Part shown: positions 43,353 to 53,210 of the stretch, piece after piece
Layout of the letters: every line of letters begins with the position of its first letter
Position numbering within the stretch: the stretch's first letter is position 1
From: Acidobacteriota bacterium
Lineage (GTDB): Bacteria > Acidobacteriota > Vicinamibacteria > Marinacidobacterales > Marinacidobacteraceae
Length of the DNA: 64,000 bases
Reading direction: 5' to 3'
NCBI GenBank assembly: GCA_022826825.1
Contig: JAJDUD010000007.1
Location: forward strand, 40,880 to 104,879
Notes under the pieces: generated by a model
Database searches by the model: none
The model's input: only the letters and a program-made list of their open reading frames with translations
What the model was told of the DNA's origin: nothing
Made by a program: the position numbers and the translations under genes

Positions 43353-45595
43353 GCCCTCCGCGAAAGCGCTCGGGTGGCTGGAAGCCTCCGCCCAACAGCC
43401 TCTTCCCCGATCTGCCGGCCCCCCTGCTCAAGACGGCCACCCGGGAGCCTTCGCGCCGACCGAAGCGCCGCCGCGAACCCGCGCCGCCGGTGGCGCCCGA
43501 GCTGCCGCGGGCGGCGGGCGGCGCCGGATCGCCGGAAGATGGCGGAAGGGCGGAACTGCGCCGGCGGGTCATGGTGGGAGTGGTCCTGATCGGCGTGTGG
43601 GGAGCCCTGATCCTCGGGCAACTCCTCCAGATCCAGGTCCTCGACCACGAGACCATGGTGCGGCGAGCCGACAGCCAGCACCGCCACGAACTCACCATCC
43701 CGCCGTTCCGGGGGAGGATCTACGACCGTAACGGAAGGCCGCTGGCGCTGACGGTCGCGGTGGACTCGGTGTACGTGGTCCCTCCCGACTACTCCGCGGC
43801 CACTATTCCGGCAGCGGCGGAGCGCCTGGCGGCGTGTCTCGAAGTGCCGGTGGGGCTGGTGGACCGCCGGCTGCGGCGGGACTCGCGCTTTTCCTGGCTC
43901 AAGCGCAAGGCGGCGGCGGAGCAGGTCGCGTGCGCCCGCGAGACCGGGTTTCCCGTCGGGACCATCGAGGAGTTCGGCCGCTTCTATCCCGGTGGGGAAC
44001 TCGCCGCCCACGTACTGGGCTTTGTCGGCGCCGACGGCGATGGGCTCGGCGGCATCGAGTTCGCCCGTGACCAGGTCCTGCGCGGACAACCGGGACGCCG
44101 CACCGTCTGGACCGACGGCCGGCGAACCGGGCGGGGAAGCCGGGTGGTCCGGGAGTCTCGGCCCGGAGCGGACATCGAGCTGACGATCGATTCCTACCTG
44201 CAGGCCGTCGCCGCGGAGGAACTCGCGCGGGCGGTCGCCGAGATTCCCGCGAGCTCGGGGTCGGTGATCCTGGTCGAGCCCTACACCGGCGAGGTGCTGG
44301 CGATGGCCAGCGCACCCTCTTTCGATGCCAACCGGGCTCGCGAGTTTCCGCCGGCGATCCTGACCAACCCGAGCATCACGGCGCCCTATGAACCGGGATC
44401 CGTCTTCAAGATCTTCACCGCGGCGGCGGCGCTCGAGGAGGGAGTGACGGACGAGGAAGAGGAATTCGACACCTTCGACGGCCGGTACCGCATCGGCGCA
44501 CGGATCGTGCGGGACTGGAAGCCGCTCGGGCCGCTCACTTTCGCCGGCGTCATCCAGCAGTCTTCCAACATCGGCACCCTGCAGGTCGCCGACCGCCTCG
44601 GTTCGGAGACCCTGCACCGGTATCTGGCCGCCTTCGGTTTCGGCGAGCCGACCGGTTTGCCCCTCGGCGCGGAGAGTCGCGGCATCGTCCCCGAGAAGGG
44701 CATCTGGCGGCCGATCCGCCTCGCGACCGTTTCCTTCGGGCACGGAATCGCGGTCACTCCGGTCCAGCTCGTCCAGGGAGTGAACACCGTCGCGACGGGG
44801 GGAGTCCGCCTGCCGCTCCGCCTGATCCGGGAGATCGGGGGAGAGCGCCAGCCGCCGGAAGACGGGCTGCAGGTCATCAGCCCGATGACGGCGGCCCGGG
44901 TGAGCCAACTGCTTGCCGACGCCGTCCTCGAGGGAACCGGCGGCAATGCGGCCGTGGAGGGTTTCTCGATCGCGGGGAAGACGGGGACCGCCCAGAAGGC
45001 GGAGCGGGGCGGCTACTCGGACACCGACTACACGGCCTCCTTCGCCGGCTTTGCGCCCGCCCGCAATCCGCTCTTCACCGGGGTCGTGATCCTCGACGTC
45101 CAAAAGCCCAATCACAGCGGGACGGGGGCCGCGGCCGTCTTCGGGAGAATCGCCGATCGGGTGCTCTGGCGGTACCGGCGGACCGGCTGGGGAACGGAAC
45201 GCCTGGTCAGCTCGGGCCGCGGGGTCCGTCCCCTCGCCGGCCAGCCGCGCCGCCGGGCCGCGTCCGCTCCGTGGGGTTCGCAAGCCGCGGAAGAATCGGA
45301 GACCCCGGCGCGTGACCTCGTCGCCTCGCGGGTGAGGATGACGGACATCTCCGGTCCCACGACTTCCGGGACGATCCTGATTGCCGGAGCCGCGGGAACG
45401 CCCGCAGAGTCCCGCGGGCGGCTGGTCCCGTCCGCCGCCCCGGAATCCCTTGCGTCAGGTGCACCCGCGCCCCCGGGAGGGGCGTCCGCGCCGGAAGGCG
45501 GGCCGGCGGCGGAAGGCGGCGCCGCCGGCACCGATGGGGAGACGGGGCCCCCGCCGGAACCGCCGGTGGGAGACCAGGGGAGCCGGCCTCGATGA
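43349..45595 (+). CDS. ftsI: Septal peptidoglycan transpeptidase FtsI (PBP3 type)
   Basis: 748 residues. A basic, Pro-rich cytoplasmic region (1-70), a membrane anchor (VMVGVVLIGVWGALILGQLL), pedestal with FRGRIYDRNGRPLALTVAVD, then the transpeptidase: Ser351-x-x-Lys354 in EPGSVFKIF, SxN at Ser405-Asn407 (QQSSNIG), KTG at 544-546. It crosslinks septal wall made by FtsW. After about residue 620 comes an unusual 130-residue Ala/Pro/Gly-rich tail with no PASTA domain. Overlaps murE by four bases. Confidence 0.95.
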   Translation: MSPPRKRSGGWKPPPNSLFPDLPAPLLKTATREPSRRPKRRREPAPPVAPELPRAAGGAGSPEDGGRAELRRRVMVGVVLIGVWGALILGQLLQIQVLDHETMVRRADSQHRHELTIPPFRGRIYDRNGRPLALTVAVDSVYVVPPDYSAATIPAAAERLAACLEVPVGLVDRRLRRDSRFSWLKRKAAAEQVACARETGFPVGTIEEFGRFYPGGELAAHVLGFVGADGDGLGGIEFARDQVLRGQPGRRTVWTDGRRTGRGSRVVRESRPGADIELTIDSYLQAVAAEELARAVAEIPASSGSVILVEPYTGEVLAMASAPSFDANRAREFPPAILTNPSITAPYEPGSVFKIFTAAAALEEGVTDEEEEFDTFDGRYRIGARIVRDWKPLGPLTFAGVIQQSSNIGTLQVADRLGSETLHRYLAAFGFGEPTGLPLGAESRGIVPEKGIWRPIRLATVSFGHGIAVTPVQLVQGVNTVATGGVRLPLRLIREIGGERQPPEDGLQVISPMTAARVSQLLADAVLEGTGGNAAVEGFSIAGKTGTAQKAERGGYSDTDYTASFAGFAPARNPLFTGVVILDVQKPNHSGTGAAAVFGRIADRVLWRYRRTGWGTERLVSSGRGVRPLAGQPRRRAASAPWGSQAAEESETPARDLVASRVRMTDISGPTTSGTILIAGAAGTPAESRGRLVPSAAPESLASGAPAPPGGASAPEGGPAAEGGAAGTDGETGPPPEPPVGDQGSRPR

Positions 45596-47136
45596 ACGCC
45601 AGGGACCGCCGCTCGCCTCGGCTTCGAGACCTTCTCGAGGGCCTGGAAGCGGAACTGCCGGCGGGCGCCGGCGACCTCCCCATTCGGGGCGTCACCTGCG
45701 ATTCGCGGGCCGTCGAGCCCGGGAGTCTGTTCATCGCGGTGCCCGGTGAGCGTTTCGACGGCCATGACTTCGTGCCGGCCGCGGCTGCCGCCGGGGCCGC
45801 GGCCGCGCTGGGGGAGACGCCGCCGCCGGACCCGGGGATCCCGTTCGTGCGGGTGCGCGACTCCCGCCGCGCCGCCGGACCGGTGGCGGCCGCCTTCCAC
45901 GGCCGCCCCGCGGACGCGATGCGGCTCGTCGGCGTGACCGGGACCAACGGGAAGACCACGGTCGCCTGGCTGCTCGACGCGTTCTTCCGGCGGGAGACCT
46001 CCGGAGGCCTCTACTGCGGGACGGTGGCGCACCGGGCGCACGCCGGCGGCCGCCTTCTCGAACCCGCGGCGGCGGGCCTCACCACCCGTGAGGCGCCCGA
46101 GTTCCAGGCCCTGCTGGCCCTCGCGCTCGCCGCCGGCTGCCGCTTCGGCGCGGTCGAGTGCTCTTCGCACGGCCTCCGGCAGGGACGGCTCCGAGGCACG
46201 GCCTTCGAAGTGGCGGTCTTTACCAACCTCACCCGCGACCACCTCGATTTCCACGGCGAGTTCGATTCCTACTTCCGGGCGAAGCGGGAGTTGTTCACGG
46301 ACCTGCTCCGCCCGGGCGGTACCGCCGTCATCGGGTGGGACGACCCCTTCGGCGTGCGGCTGGCGGGCGAGCTGCGGGAACTGCGCCCGGACGTGAGGGT
46401 CGTGGGTTTCGGTTCCGACCCCGGGGCGGCGATCCGCCTCTCGGCCGTCCGCTCCGACCTCGGCGGGACGCGCGTCTCGCTGAACGGCCCGGCGGGGCCC
46501 GGCGAGATCTCCAGCCCGATGCTCGGGCACTTCAGCGGCCTGAACCTGGCGGCGGCGTGGGGAGCGCTCACCGCGCTCGGATTCGACGGGGCCCGGGCCG
46601 CCGAGGTCCTTTCCGGGGCCGTTCCGCCTCCGGGCCGGATGGAACGGATCGGAGCCCCGCGGGGAAGCCGCCGGCGGGGCGCGGAGCCGGCGGTGCTCGT
46701 GGACTACGCGCATACGCCGGACGCGCTGGCGCGCGCCCTGGCCGCCGCCCGCTGCCTCGTGGGGGACGGCCGGCTGCACGTGGTCTTCGGTTGCGGCGGC
46801 GAACGCGACCGGGGTAATCGGCCGCTCATGGGAGACGCCGCCGCCCGGCTCGCCGACCGCGTCATCCTGACCTCCGACAACCCCCGCGGCGAAGAGCCCG
46901 GCGCGATCATCGCCGAGATCCGGGTGGGTGCGGAGAATCCCGCGCTCGGCGCCGAGGTCCTGACGGAACCCGACCGCCGGCGCGCCATCGAGACGGCGGT
47001 GGCCGTGGCCGGGCCGCGTGATCTCGTGCTGGTGGCGGGGAAGGGGCACGAGACCCATCAGCAACTCGGGGACACCCGGATTCCCTTCGACGACCGGCAG
47101 GTCGTGGCTGGCGCGCTGGAGGCCTCGCTCTCGTGA
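45592..47136 (+). CDS. murE: UDP-MurNAc-tripeptide ligase MurE
   Basis: 514 residues. Adds the third stem-peptide residue. VTGTNGKTTVAWL (ATP site, residues 115-127), ECSSHGL, TNLTRDHLDFHG, VDYAHTPDAL, and SDNPRGEEP (residues 428-436). DNPR with this context selects meso-diaminopimelate. The KDR-like Lys for carbamylation lies in YFRAKRELF. Stop overlaps the murF GTG. Confidence 0.95.
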   Translation: MNARDRRSPRLRDLLEGLEAELPAGAGDLPIRGVTCDSRAVEPGSLFIAVPGERFDGHDFVPAAAAAGAAAALGETPPPDPGIPFVRVRDSRRAAGPVAAAFHGRPADAMRLVGVTGTNGKTTVAWLLDAFFRRETSGGLYCGTVAHRAHAGGRLLEPAAAGLTTREAPEFQALLALALAAGCRFGAVECSSHGLRQGRLRGTAFEVAVFTNLTRDHLDFHGEFDSYFRAKRELFTDLLRPGGTAVIGWDDPFGVRLAGELRELRPDVRVVGFGSDPGAAIRLSAVRSDLGGTRVSLNGPAGPGEISSPMLGHFSGLNLAAAWGALTALGFDGARAAEVLSGAVPPPGRMERIGAPRGSRRRGAEPAVLVDYAHTPDALARALAAARCLVGDGRLHVVFGCGGERDRGNRPLMGDAAARLADRVILTSDNPRGEEPGAIIAEIRVGAENPALGAEVLTEPDRRRAIETAVAVAGPRDLVLVAGKGHETHQQLGDTRIPFDDRQVVAGALEASLS

Positions 47137-48557
47137 GACTCCACGGCGAGGCGGCGGCCCGGACGATGGGAGGGGCCCTCGACGGCCCCACGGAAGGACC
47201 CGCCGGGACGTTCACCGGGGTCTCCATCGACTCGCGGACGCTGGCTCCGGGGGATCTGTTCTTCGCGATCCGGGGTCCGCGCTTCGACGGCCACACCTTC
47301 GTTCCGGATGCCTTCCGCGCGGGAGCGGCCGGCGCGGTCGTCGAAAGCGCCTACGGCCGGCAGGAAGAAGTCCCCGGAGGTTTCCTGATCCGGGTGCCCG
47401 ACCCGACCGAGGCGCTCGGGGCCCTCGCCCGCGAGCAGCGGCTCAGGAGCGGCGCCCGGATCGTCGCGATTACCGGAAGCCTCGGCAAGACGACCACCAA
47501 GGAGGCGGCGGCCGCCGCCATCGGCGCGGAGCGCTCCGTCTTCCGGTCCCGCGGGAACCTGAACAACCAGTGGGGGCTTCCCCTCTCGCTGCTCGCCCGC
47601 AAGGACGAGGAGGTGGGCGTCGTGGAACTGGGGATGTCGGCTCCAGGGGAGATCCGGACGCTCACCGAAATCGCGGCGCCCGACTGCGGCGTCCTGACCA
47701 CCATCGCGGAGGCGCACCTCGAGTACTTCGGATCGCTGGACGCCATCGCCGCCGCCAAGGGGGAGCTCTTCGAGGCCCTGCCCGCCGGTGCGACCGCCGT
47801 GGTGAACGCCGACGACGAACTCGTCCGCGCCCAGGCCGGCCGTTTTTCCGGCCGGCACGTGACCTACGGCTTCGCCGAGGGCGTCGACGTGCGGGGTTCG
47901 GGCTACGCGGCGCGTCCCTCCGGCCTTGTCTTCGAGGTCAACGCCTTCGGCGGACCCGCCGTGTCGGTCTCGTGCGGCCTCGCCGGCCGTCACAACGCGG
48001 GCAACGTGCTCGCCGGGCTGGCCGCGGCGACGGTCCTCGAGGTGCCGATCGAGCGCGCGGCCCGGGGGGTGGCGGACCTCATCCCGCTTCCGGGCCGGGG
48101 AACGAAGGTGCGGCTGCGCGGTGGTGCGGTGGCGCTCGACGAGACGTACAACTCCAGTCCCCGCGCGCTGCGCGCCGTGCTCGCCGAGTTCGCGGCCCTC
48201 CCCGCCGCGCGGCGGATCGTGGTCGTGGGGGACATGCGGGAACTCGGCGAGGACGCCGAGCCGCTCCATCGCGCCTGCGGGCAACTGGCGGGCAAGCTGC
48301 CGCTGGACCTCATCGTCGGGGTGGGTCCGCTGGGCCGGACGTTCGCCGAGGCGGCGGGTCCCGGGTCGAACTCCCTCGCCGCGGAGGATCCCGGCGAGGC
48401 GGCGGCGATGCTGGAGCCGATCCTCCGTCCGGACGACCTGGTGCTCTTCAAGGCCTCCCGGGCGGTCGGGCTGGATGCGGCGCTCCGCCGGCTGGCCGTC
48501 CGCGGCGGGGAAGGAGCCCCCGGCGCGGGGACGGCCCGGGGCGGAGGAGACGCCTGA
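47133..48557 (+). CDS. murF: UDP-MurNAc-tripeptide-D-Ala-D-Ala ligase MurF
   Basis: 474 residues from GTG 47133. Adds D-Ala-D-Ala to the UDP-MurNAc-tripeptide. ITGSLGKTTTKEAAAAAIGA (ATP loop), NLNNQWGLPLSLL, VVELGMSAPGEI, DETYNSSPRALRAVLAEFAA, VVGDMRELGEDA. Ends with a short Gly/Ala tail. Its TGA overlaps the mraY ATG by one base. Confidence 0.95.
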   Translation: MRLHGEAAARTMGGALDGPTEGPAGTFTGVSIDSRTLAPGDLFFAIRGPRFDGHTFVPDAFRAGAAGAVVESAYGRQEEVPGGFLIRVPDPTEALGALAREQRLRSGARIVAITGSLGKTTTKEAAAAAIGAERSVFRSRGNLNNQWGLPLSLLARKDEEVGVVELGMSAPGEIRTLTEIAAPDCGVLTTIAEAHLEYFGSLDAIAAAKGELFEALPAGATAVVNADDELVRAQAGRFSGRHVTYGFAEGVDVRGSGYAARPSGLVFEVNAFGGPAVSVSCGLAGRHNAGNVLAGLAAATVLEVPIERAARGVADLIPLPGRGTKVRLRGGAVALDETYNSSPRALRAVLAEFAALPAARRIVVVGDMRELGEDAEPLHRACGQLAGKLPLDLIVGVGPLGRTFAEAAGPGSNSLAAEDPGEAAAMLEPILRPDDLVLFKASRAVGLDAALRRLAVRGGEGAPGAGTARGGGDA

Positions 48558-49639
48558 TGCTCGGCGACCTGCTCTTCTCGCTCGCGGACGAGATCAGCGC
48601 CTTCAACGTCTTCCGCTACGTCTCCGTCCGCACCGCGATGGCGGCCGCCACCGCGATCGTTCTCTCGCTCGGACTCGGACCGTTCGTGATCGCCCGCCTC
48701 TCCCGGCTTCGGGTGGGGGAGACCATTCGCTCCGACGGCCCGGCGCACCAGCACAAGGCCGGCACGCCGACGATGGGCGGGGTCCTGATCCTGGGAACCG
48801 TGATCCTGTCCACCCTGCTCTGGGCGGACCTGGGCAACGTGCTGGTCTGGGTAGCCGTGCTCACCATGGCGGGCTACGGGACGCTGGGCTTCGTGGACGA
48901 TTGGAAAAAGCTGAGGCGCGCGGACGGCATCGGACTCAGTGCCCGCGCGAAATTCGGCGTTCAGATTCTCTTCGGGTTGCTCGTAGGCGGTTTTCTTCTC
49001 TGGTACGCCGGTGGCGGCGAGTTCACCACCCGCGTGGTGTTCCCTTTCTTCAAGGAATTCCAGCCCGACCTCGGGCTGCTGTTCGTACCGGCGGCCATGC
49101 TGGTGCTCGTCGCGTCGTCGAACGCGGTGAACCTGACCGACGGGCTCGATGGGCTGGCGGCGGGCTGCGTGCTGGTGGCGGCGGCGGTGTACACCGCGCT
49201 CACCTACCTGTCGGGGCATGCCGAGTTCTCGGCGTATCTCGACATTCTCTACGTCCCCGGCGCCTCCGAGGTCACCATCTTCGGCGCGGCGATCACCGGG
49301 GCGGCGCTCGGGTTCCTGTGGTTCAACGCCCATCCCGCGCGCGTCTTCATGGGCGACGTGGGATCGCTCGCGCTCGGGGCGGGGGTCGGCATGCAGGCGC
49401 TGCTGATCCGGCAGGAGATCCTGCTGGTGATCGTCGGCGGCGTGTTCGTGCTGGAGACGGCGTCGGTGATCCTGCAGGTCGCCAGCTTCAAGCTCACCGG
49501 CCGCCGGCTCTTCCGGATGGCGCCGCTCCACCACCACTTCGAACTCGCGGGCTGGAAGGAGACGCAGGTGAGCGTCCGATTCTGGATCCTGGCCGTCCTC
49601 TGCGCGCTCGCCACCCTCACCACCCTGAAGCTGCGATGA
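48557..49639 (+). CDS. mraY: Phospho-MurNAc-pentapeptide transferase MraY
   Basis: 360 residues, about ten membrane segments. Makes lipid I. QHKAGTPTMGGVLIL, FVDDWKKL (catalytic DD), SSNAVNLTDGLDGLAAG, and MAPLHHHFELAGWKETQV are all family-defining. Length normal. Overlaps murF by one base; murD starts three bases after its stop. Confidence 0.97.
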   Translation: MLGDLLFSLADEISAFNVFRYVSVRTAMAAATAIVLSLGLGPFVIARLSRLRVGETIRSDGPAHQHKAGTPTMGGVLILGTVILSTLLWADLGNVLVWVAVLTMAGYGTLGFVDDWKKLRRADGIGLSARAKFGVQILFGLLVGGFLLWYAGGGEFTTRVVFPFFKEFQPDLGLLFVPAAMLVLVASSNAVNLTDGLDGLAAGCVLVAAAVYTALTYLSGHAEFSAYLDILYVPGASEVTIFGAAITGAALGFLWFNAHPARVFMGDVGSLALGAGVGMQALLIRQEILLVIVGGVFVLETASVILQVASFKLTGRRLFRMAPLHHHFELAGWKETQVSVRFWILAVLCALATLTTLKLR

Positions 49640-49642
49640 CCG

Positions 49643-51052
49643 ATGGCGGATCTCCCACAAATCCCGGGACCGGACGTTCTGGTGCTGGGCGCCGGGGCGA
49701 GCGGTCAGGCTGCGGCCCGCCAACTGTCCCGCCACGGACGGCGGGTGCTGGTGGCGGATTCCAGGCCGGAGCCGGAGATCCCCGCGGCCTCCGCCCTCAG
49801 GTCGCTCGGCGCCCGCGTTCACTTCGGGGGTCATCCCCCGTCGCTGCTGGCCGGGATGTCGCTCGTGGTGACGAGTCCGGGAGTGCCGCCCGCCACCGAC
49901 ATTCTGAAAGCAGCGCGGCGAGAGCGCATTCCGGTCTGGGGGGAACTCGAGCTCGGGTACCGGGCGCTGGGAGAACCTGCGGACCGGCTGGTGGCGGTGA
50001 CCGGCACCAAGGGCAAGTCCACCGTCGTGACGCTGCTCGCGGAAGCGCTGCGCGTCCAGGGCATCCCGGCCCGGGCCTGCGGGAACCTGGGGGAACCGCT
50101 CACTGCGCTCGCCGGATCGTTCGGTCCCGGCGAGGTTGCGGTCGTCGAGACCTCGAGTTTCCAGTTGGCGACCATCGCCCGTTTCCGGGCGCGCGTCGCG
50201 GTGATGCTGGAGGTGGGCCAGGACCACCTCGACTGGCATCCGGACCTCGCGGACTACCGCCGGTCCAAGGCCCGTCTCTTCGAAAACCAGACGGCTTCCG
50301 ACTGGGTCGTCTTCGACGGGGATGATGCGGTGGCTTCCGGTCTCGCGACGAGCGGCGCCCGCCGGAGCGGCGCCGGCCTGCTGCCCTTCGGCGCGTCCGC
50401 CGGCGTGCACGATCCGGAAGTGCTCCTCGACTCCGGGCGGATCGTCCGACGCGACCACGCGGCCACGAGTGTCCTCGCGAGCCTCTCGGCGCTCCGCCTG
50501 CCGGGCCGGCACCAGCAGCGGAATCTCGCCGCCGCGGCGGCTGCCGGCAGCCTGCTCGGGGTGGGCCGGGACGCGCTGGAAGCGGCGGCGGCCGGCTTCT
50601 CGGGCCTCCCGCACGCCCTCGAGGACGCCGGGTCGGTGGCCGGTGTCCGGTTCGTCAACGACTCCCGGGCCACGAACCTCCAGGCGACCCGGGCGGCCCT
50701 CGACGCGCTTGCCCCGGAGGCGGGCGCCGGAATCCAGCTCATCCTGGGCGGCATCCTCAAGGGCGGCCGGTTCGCCGATCTGGAGGGATCGCTGGGCGCG
50801 GTGGACGCGATTCAGGCGATCGGGCGGACGAGGGACCGCATCGCCGCCGAGATCCGGAGCGTCCCGGTGGAGGTCCACGGCACGCTCGAAGCGGCCATGG
50901 AGCGAGCCCTCGCGCATTCGGGTCCGGGCGGGATCGTCCTGCTGTCCCCCGGTTGTTCCAGCTTCGATCAGTTCGACAACTACGGGGACCGGGGCCGCAG
51001 CTTCCGCGCCGCGGTCGAGCGCCTCCGGGCGGCCGCGGGAGGTGGGCGGTAA
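49643..51052 (+). CDS. murD: UDP-MurNAc-L-alanine:D-glutamate ligase MurD
   Basis: 469 residues. VLVLGAGASGQAAARQLSRH (N-terminal Rossmann), VTGTKGKSTVVTLLAEAL (ATP loop), VVETSSFQL, DHLDWHPDLADYRRSK, FVNDSRATNLQATRAALDAL, ILGGILKGG, LLSPGCSSFDQFDNYGDRGR. All typical. TAA overlaps the ftsW ATG by one base. Confidence 0.95.
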   Translation: MADLPQIPGPDVLVLGAGASGQAAARQLSRHGRRVLVADSRPEPEIPAASALRSLGARVHFGGHPPSLLAGMSLVVTSPGVPPATDILKAARRERIPVWGELELGYRALGEPADRLVAVTGTKGKSTVVTLLAEALRVQGIPARACGNLGEPLTALAGSFGPGEVAVVETSSFQLATIARFRARVAVMLEVGQDHLDWHPDLADYRRSKARLFENQTASDWVVFDGDDAVASGLATSGARRSGAGLLPFGASAGVHDPEVLLDSGRIVRRDHAATSVLASLSALRLPGRHQQRNLAAAAAAGSLLGVGRDALEAAAAGFSGLPHALEDAGSVAGVRFVNDSRATNLQATRAALDALAPEAGAGIQLILGGILKGGRFADLEGSLGAVDAIQAIGRTRDRIAAEIRSVPVEVHGTLEAAMERALAHSGPGGIVLLSPGCSSFDQFDNYGDRGRSFRAAVERLRAAAGGGR

Positions 51053-52134
51053 TGGCGCAGCGCATGGCCCCCGACCGGCTCCTGTTCGTCGTGACGCTCG
51101 GACTCCTCGTCTTCGGGCTGGTCATGCTCTACAGCGCCTCCGCCATCGTGGCGGACGCGAGCGACCGCAGCCCGTCGTACTTCCTGGGACGCCAGTTGGT
51201 CTGGGCGGCGTTCGGCTGCCTGGCGATGATCGCCGTCGCCCGCTCGGACTACCGGCGGCTGAACCGGCCCGCCGTGGTGTGGGCGCTCTACGGGGCGGTC
51301 ATCGTGTCGCTCTTCGCCGCCCTGCTCTCGCCCGCCATCAACGGGGTGCACCGCTGGGTGCAGTTCGCCGGGTTCACCCTGCAACCCTCCGAGCCCGCGA
51401 GACTCGGGCTGGTCGTGGCGCTCGCCCATCTGCTGTCCGTACGCAGCGCCGATTCCCTGCGCACCCTGCTCTTGCCGCTTGTCTGTACGGGTTTTCTCGC
51501 GGGGCTCATCTACCTCCAGCCCGATCTCGGAACCGCGACCCTGCTGGTGCTGGTCGGAGCGTCGGTGATCTTCCTGGGCGGCGCGACCCTCAAGCACCTG
51601 GCCCGGATGGCGGCGGTAGCGGTTCCGCTGTTTGCCGCCGGGGTGCTGGCCGCGGACTACCGGATCGCCCGCATCCTCACCTTCCTCGATCCCTTCGGCG
51701 ACCCGCTCGGCGACGGTTTCCAGTTGAGCCAGTCGCTCATTGCCCTCGGCAGCGGGGGCCTCACCGGCGTCGGCTTCGCCGCCAGCCGCCAGAAGCTGCT
51801 CTACCTCCCCGAACCCCACTCGGACTTCGTCTTCTCGGTGGTCGGCGAGGAGCTGGGCTTCGTGGGGGCGGGGCTGGTGGTGGCCTTCTTCCTCCTGTTC
51901 ACCGTCCGGGGTCTCCTGGTCTCGAGCCGGGCTCCCGATCGCTTCGGCATGCTGCTCGGAGCGGGGGCCACGCTGACCATCGCCCTGCAGGCCTTCCTGA
52001 ACTTCAGCGTCGCGACCGCGATCCTTCCCACCACCGGGCTGCCGCTCCCGTTCATTTCCGCCGGAGGCTCTTCGCTCGTCACCACGCTGGTGGCGGCGGG
52101 CCTGGTGCTGTCGGTCTCGCAGAGGGTGCCATGA
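51052..52134 (+). CDS. ftsW: Septal peptidoglycan glycosyltransferase FtsW
   Basis: SEDS-family polymerase, 360 residues from ATG 51052, roughly ten membrane segments. LVMLYSASAIVA, NGVHRWVQFAGFTLQPSEPA, YLQPDLGTATLLVLVG, PEPHSDFVFSVVGEELGFVG, TTGLPLPFISAGGSSLVTTL. Works with FtsI from this same operon. ATGA overlap with murG. Confidence 0.96.
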   Translation: MAQRMAPDRLLFVVTLGLLVFGLVMLYSASAIVADASDRSPSYFLGRQLVWAAFGCLAMIAVARSDYRRLNRPAVVWALYGAVIVSLFAALLSPAINGVHRWVQFAGFTLQPSEPARLGLVVALAHLLSVRSADSLRTLLLPLVCTGFLAGLIYLQPDLGTATLLVLVGASVIFLGGATLKHLARMAAVAVPLFAAGVLAADYRIARILTFLDPFGDPLGDGFQLSQSLIALGSGGLTGVGFAASRQKLLYLPEPHSDFVFSVVGEELGFVGAGLVVAFFLLFTVRGLLVSSRAPDRFGMLLGAGATLTIALQAFLNFSVATAILPTTGLPLPFISAGGSSLVTTLVAAGLVLSVSQRVP

Positions 52135-53210
52135 CTGCTGCTCGCCTCCTGATCGCGGCAGCCGGAAGCGGCGGGCATATCTACCCGGGCCTCGCGGTAG
52201 CCCGCGCCTTTGCCGATCGGGCGCCCGCCGAAATCCGTTTCGTGGGCACCGCGGCCGGGCTCGAGGGGCGCCTCGTGCCGCGGCACGGGTTCGCGCTCGA
52301 ACTCGTGGAGGTGCCGCCCATCCGGGGCCGGTCGCCGCTCGCCCTGCCCCGCACCTCGCTCCGGCTCCTCCGCTCGCTCGGCCAGATGCGCCGGCTCCTG
52401 AAGGAGTTCCGCCCCGACGCGGTGTTCGGAACCGGCGGATCGGTCTCCGGCGTGACGGTGTTCGCCGCCCAACTCCTCGGCATTCCGTCGCTGATCCTGG
52501 AGCCCAACGCCGAGCCCGGCTTCGCGACCCGGTGGAGCGCTCCCTTCGCGACCGAGGTCGCCGTTGCCTGGGAGGGCACCCGGCGGTACTTCCGCCGCCC
52601 GGCGGTGGTGGCCGGAGTCCCCGTCCGCCCGGAGTTCTTCGGGTTGGCGCCGGCGCCCGGCAAGAACGGGACCGTGTCCGTGCTCGTCACCGGCGGCAGC
52701 CAGGGAGCTTCCCGGCTGAACCGGCTGGTGACGGACTCGCTGCCGGAGCTTCGCGCGTGGGGGGGCCAGCTTCGGATCACCCACCAGACCGGTTCCGCCG
52801 AGGTGGCGCGGGTGCGCGACGCGTATCGCACCGCGGGACTCGGCGCGCAGGTGGTGGCGTATCTCGACGACATGCCCCAGGCGATGGCGGACGCGGATCT
52901 GGTGGTCGGCCGGGCGGGGGCCATCACCTGCGCCGAGCTCGCCGCCGCCGGCCGGCCGGGAATCCTGGTGCCGGCGCCGGTAGCGGGCGGCCACCAGCGG
53001 CAAAACGCCGCCGCGCTCGCCGAGGCGGGCGCGGCCCTCACCATGGACGAGGGCGCCTCCGGCGCGGAGTTCGCCAGCGCGCTCTTCTCGCTGCTGGACG
53101 ACCCGTCCCGGCGGGAGGGCATGGCGAGCGCGGCCCGCCGGCTCGTGCGCGACCGCCCGGCGGAGCGGCTCGCCGCCCGGCTTCACGACCTCGCGGGAGG
53201 TCCGGCGTGA
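52131..53210 (+). CDS. murG: Lipid II synthase MurG
   Basis: 359 residues from ATG 52131. Transfers GlcNAc to lipid I at the inner face of the membrane. AAGSGGHIYPGLAVARAFAD (N-terminal Gly loop), GTGGSVSGVTVFAAQLLGIP, EPNAEPGFATRW (usual HEQN replaced by EPN), VTGGSQGASRLN, VVGRAGAITCAELAAAGRPG, GHQRQNAAAL. Overlaps murC by four bases. Confidence 0.95.
   Translation: MTAARLLIAAAGSGGHIYPGLAVARAFADRAPAEIRFVGTAAGLEGRLVPRHGFALELVEVPPIRGRSPLALPRTSLRLLRSLGQMRRLLKEFRPDAVFGTGGSVSGVTVFAAQLLGIPSLILEPNAEPGFATRWSAPFATEVAVAWEGTRRYFRRPAVVAGVPVRPEFFGLAPAPGKNGTVSVLVTGGSQGASRLNRLVTDSLPELRAWGGQLRITHQTGSAEVARVRDAYRTAGLGAQVVAYLDDMPQAMADADLVVGRAGAITCAELAAAGRPGILVPAPVAGGHQRQNAAALAEAGAALTMDEGASGAEFASALFSLLDDPSRREGMASAARRLVRDRPAERLAARLHDLAGGPA

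Noticed and set aside
47990..50917. A 975-codon open frame opposite murF, mraY and murD
   Set aside because: Low-complexity shadow; the plus strand has three recognisable Mur/MraY genes with normal overlaps.
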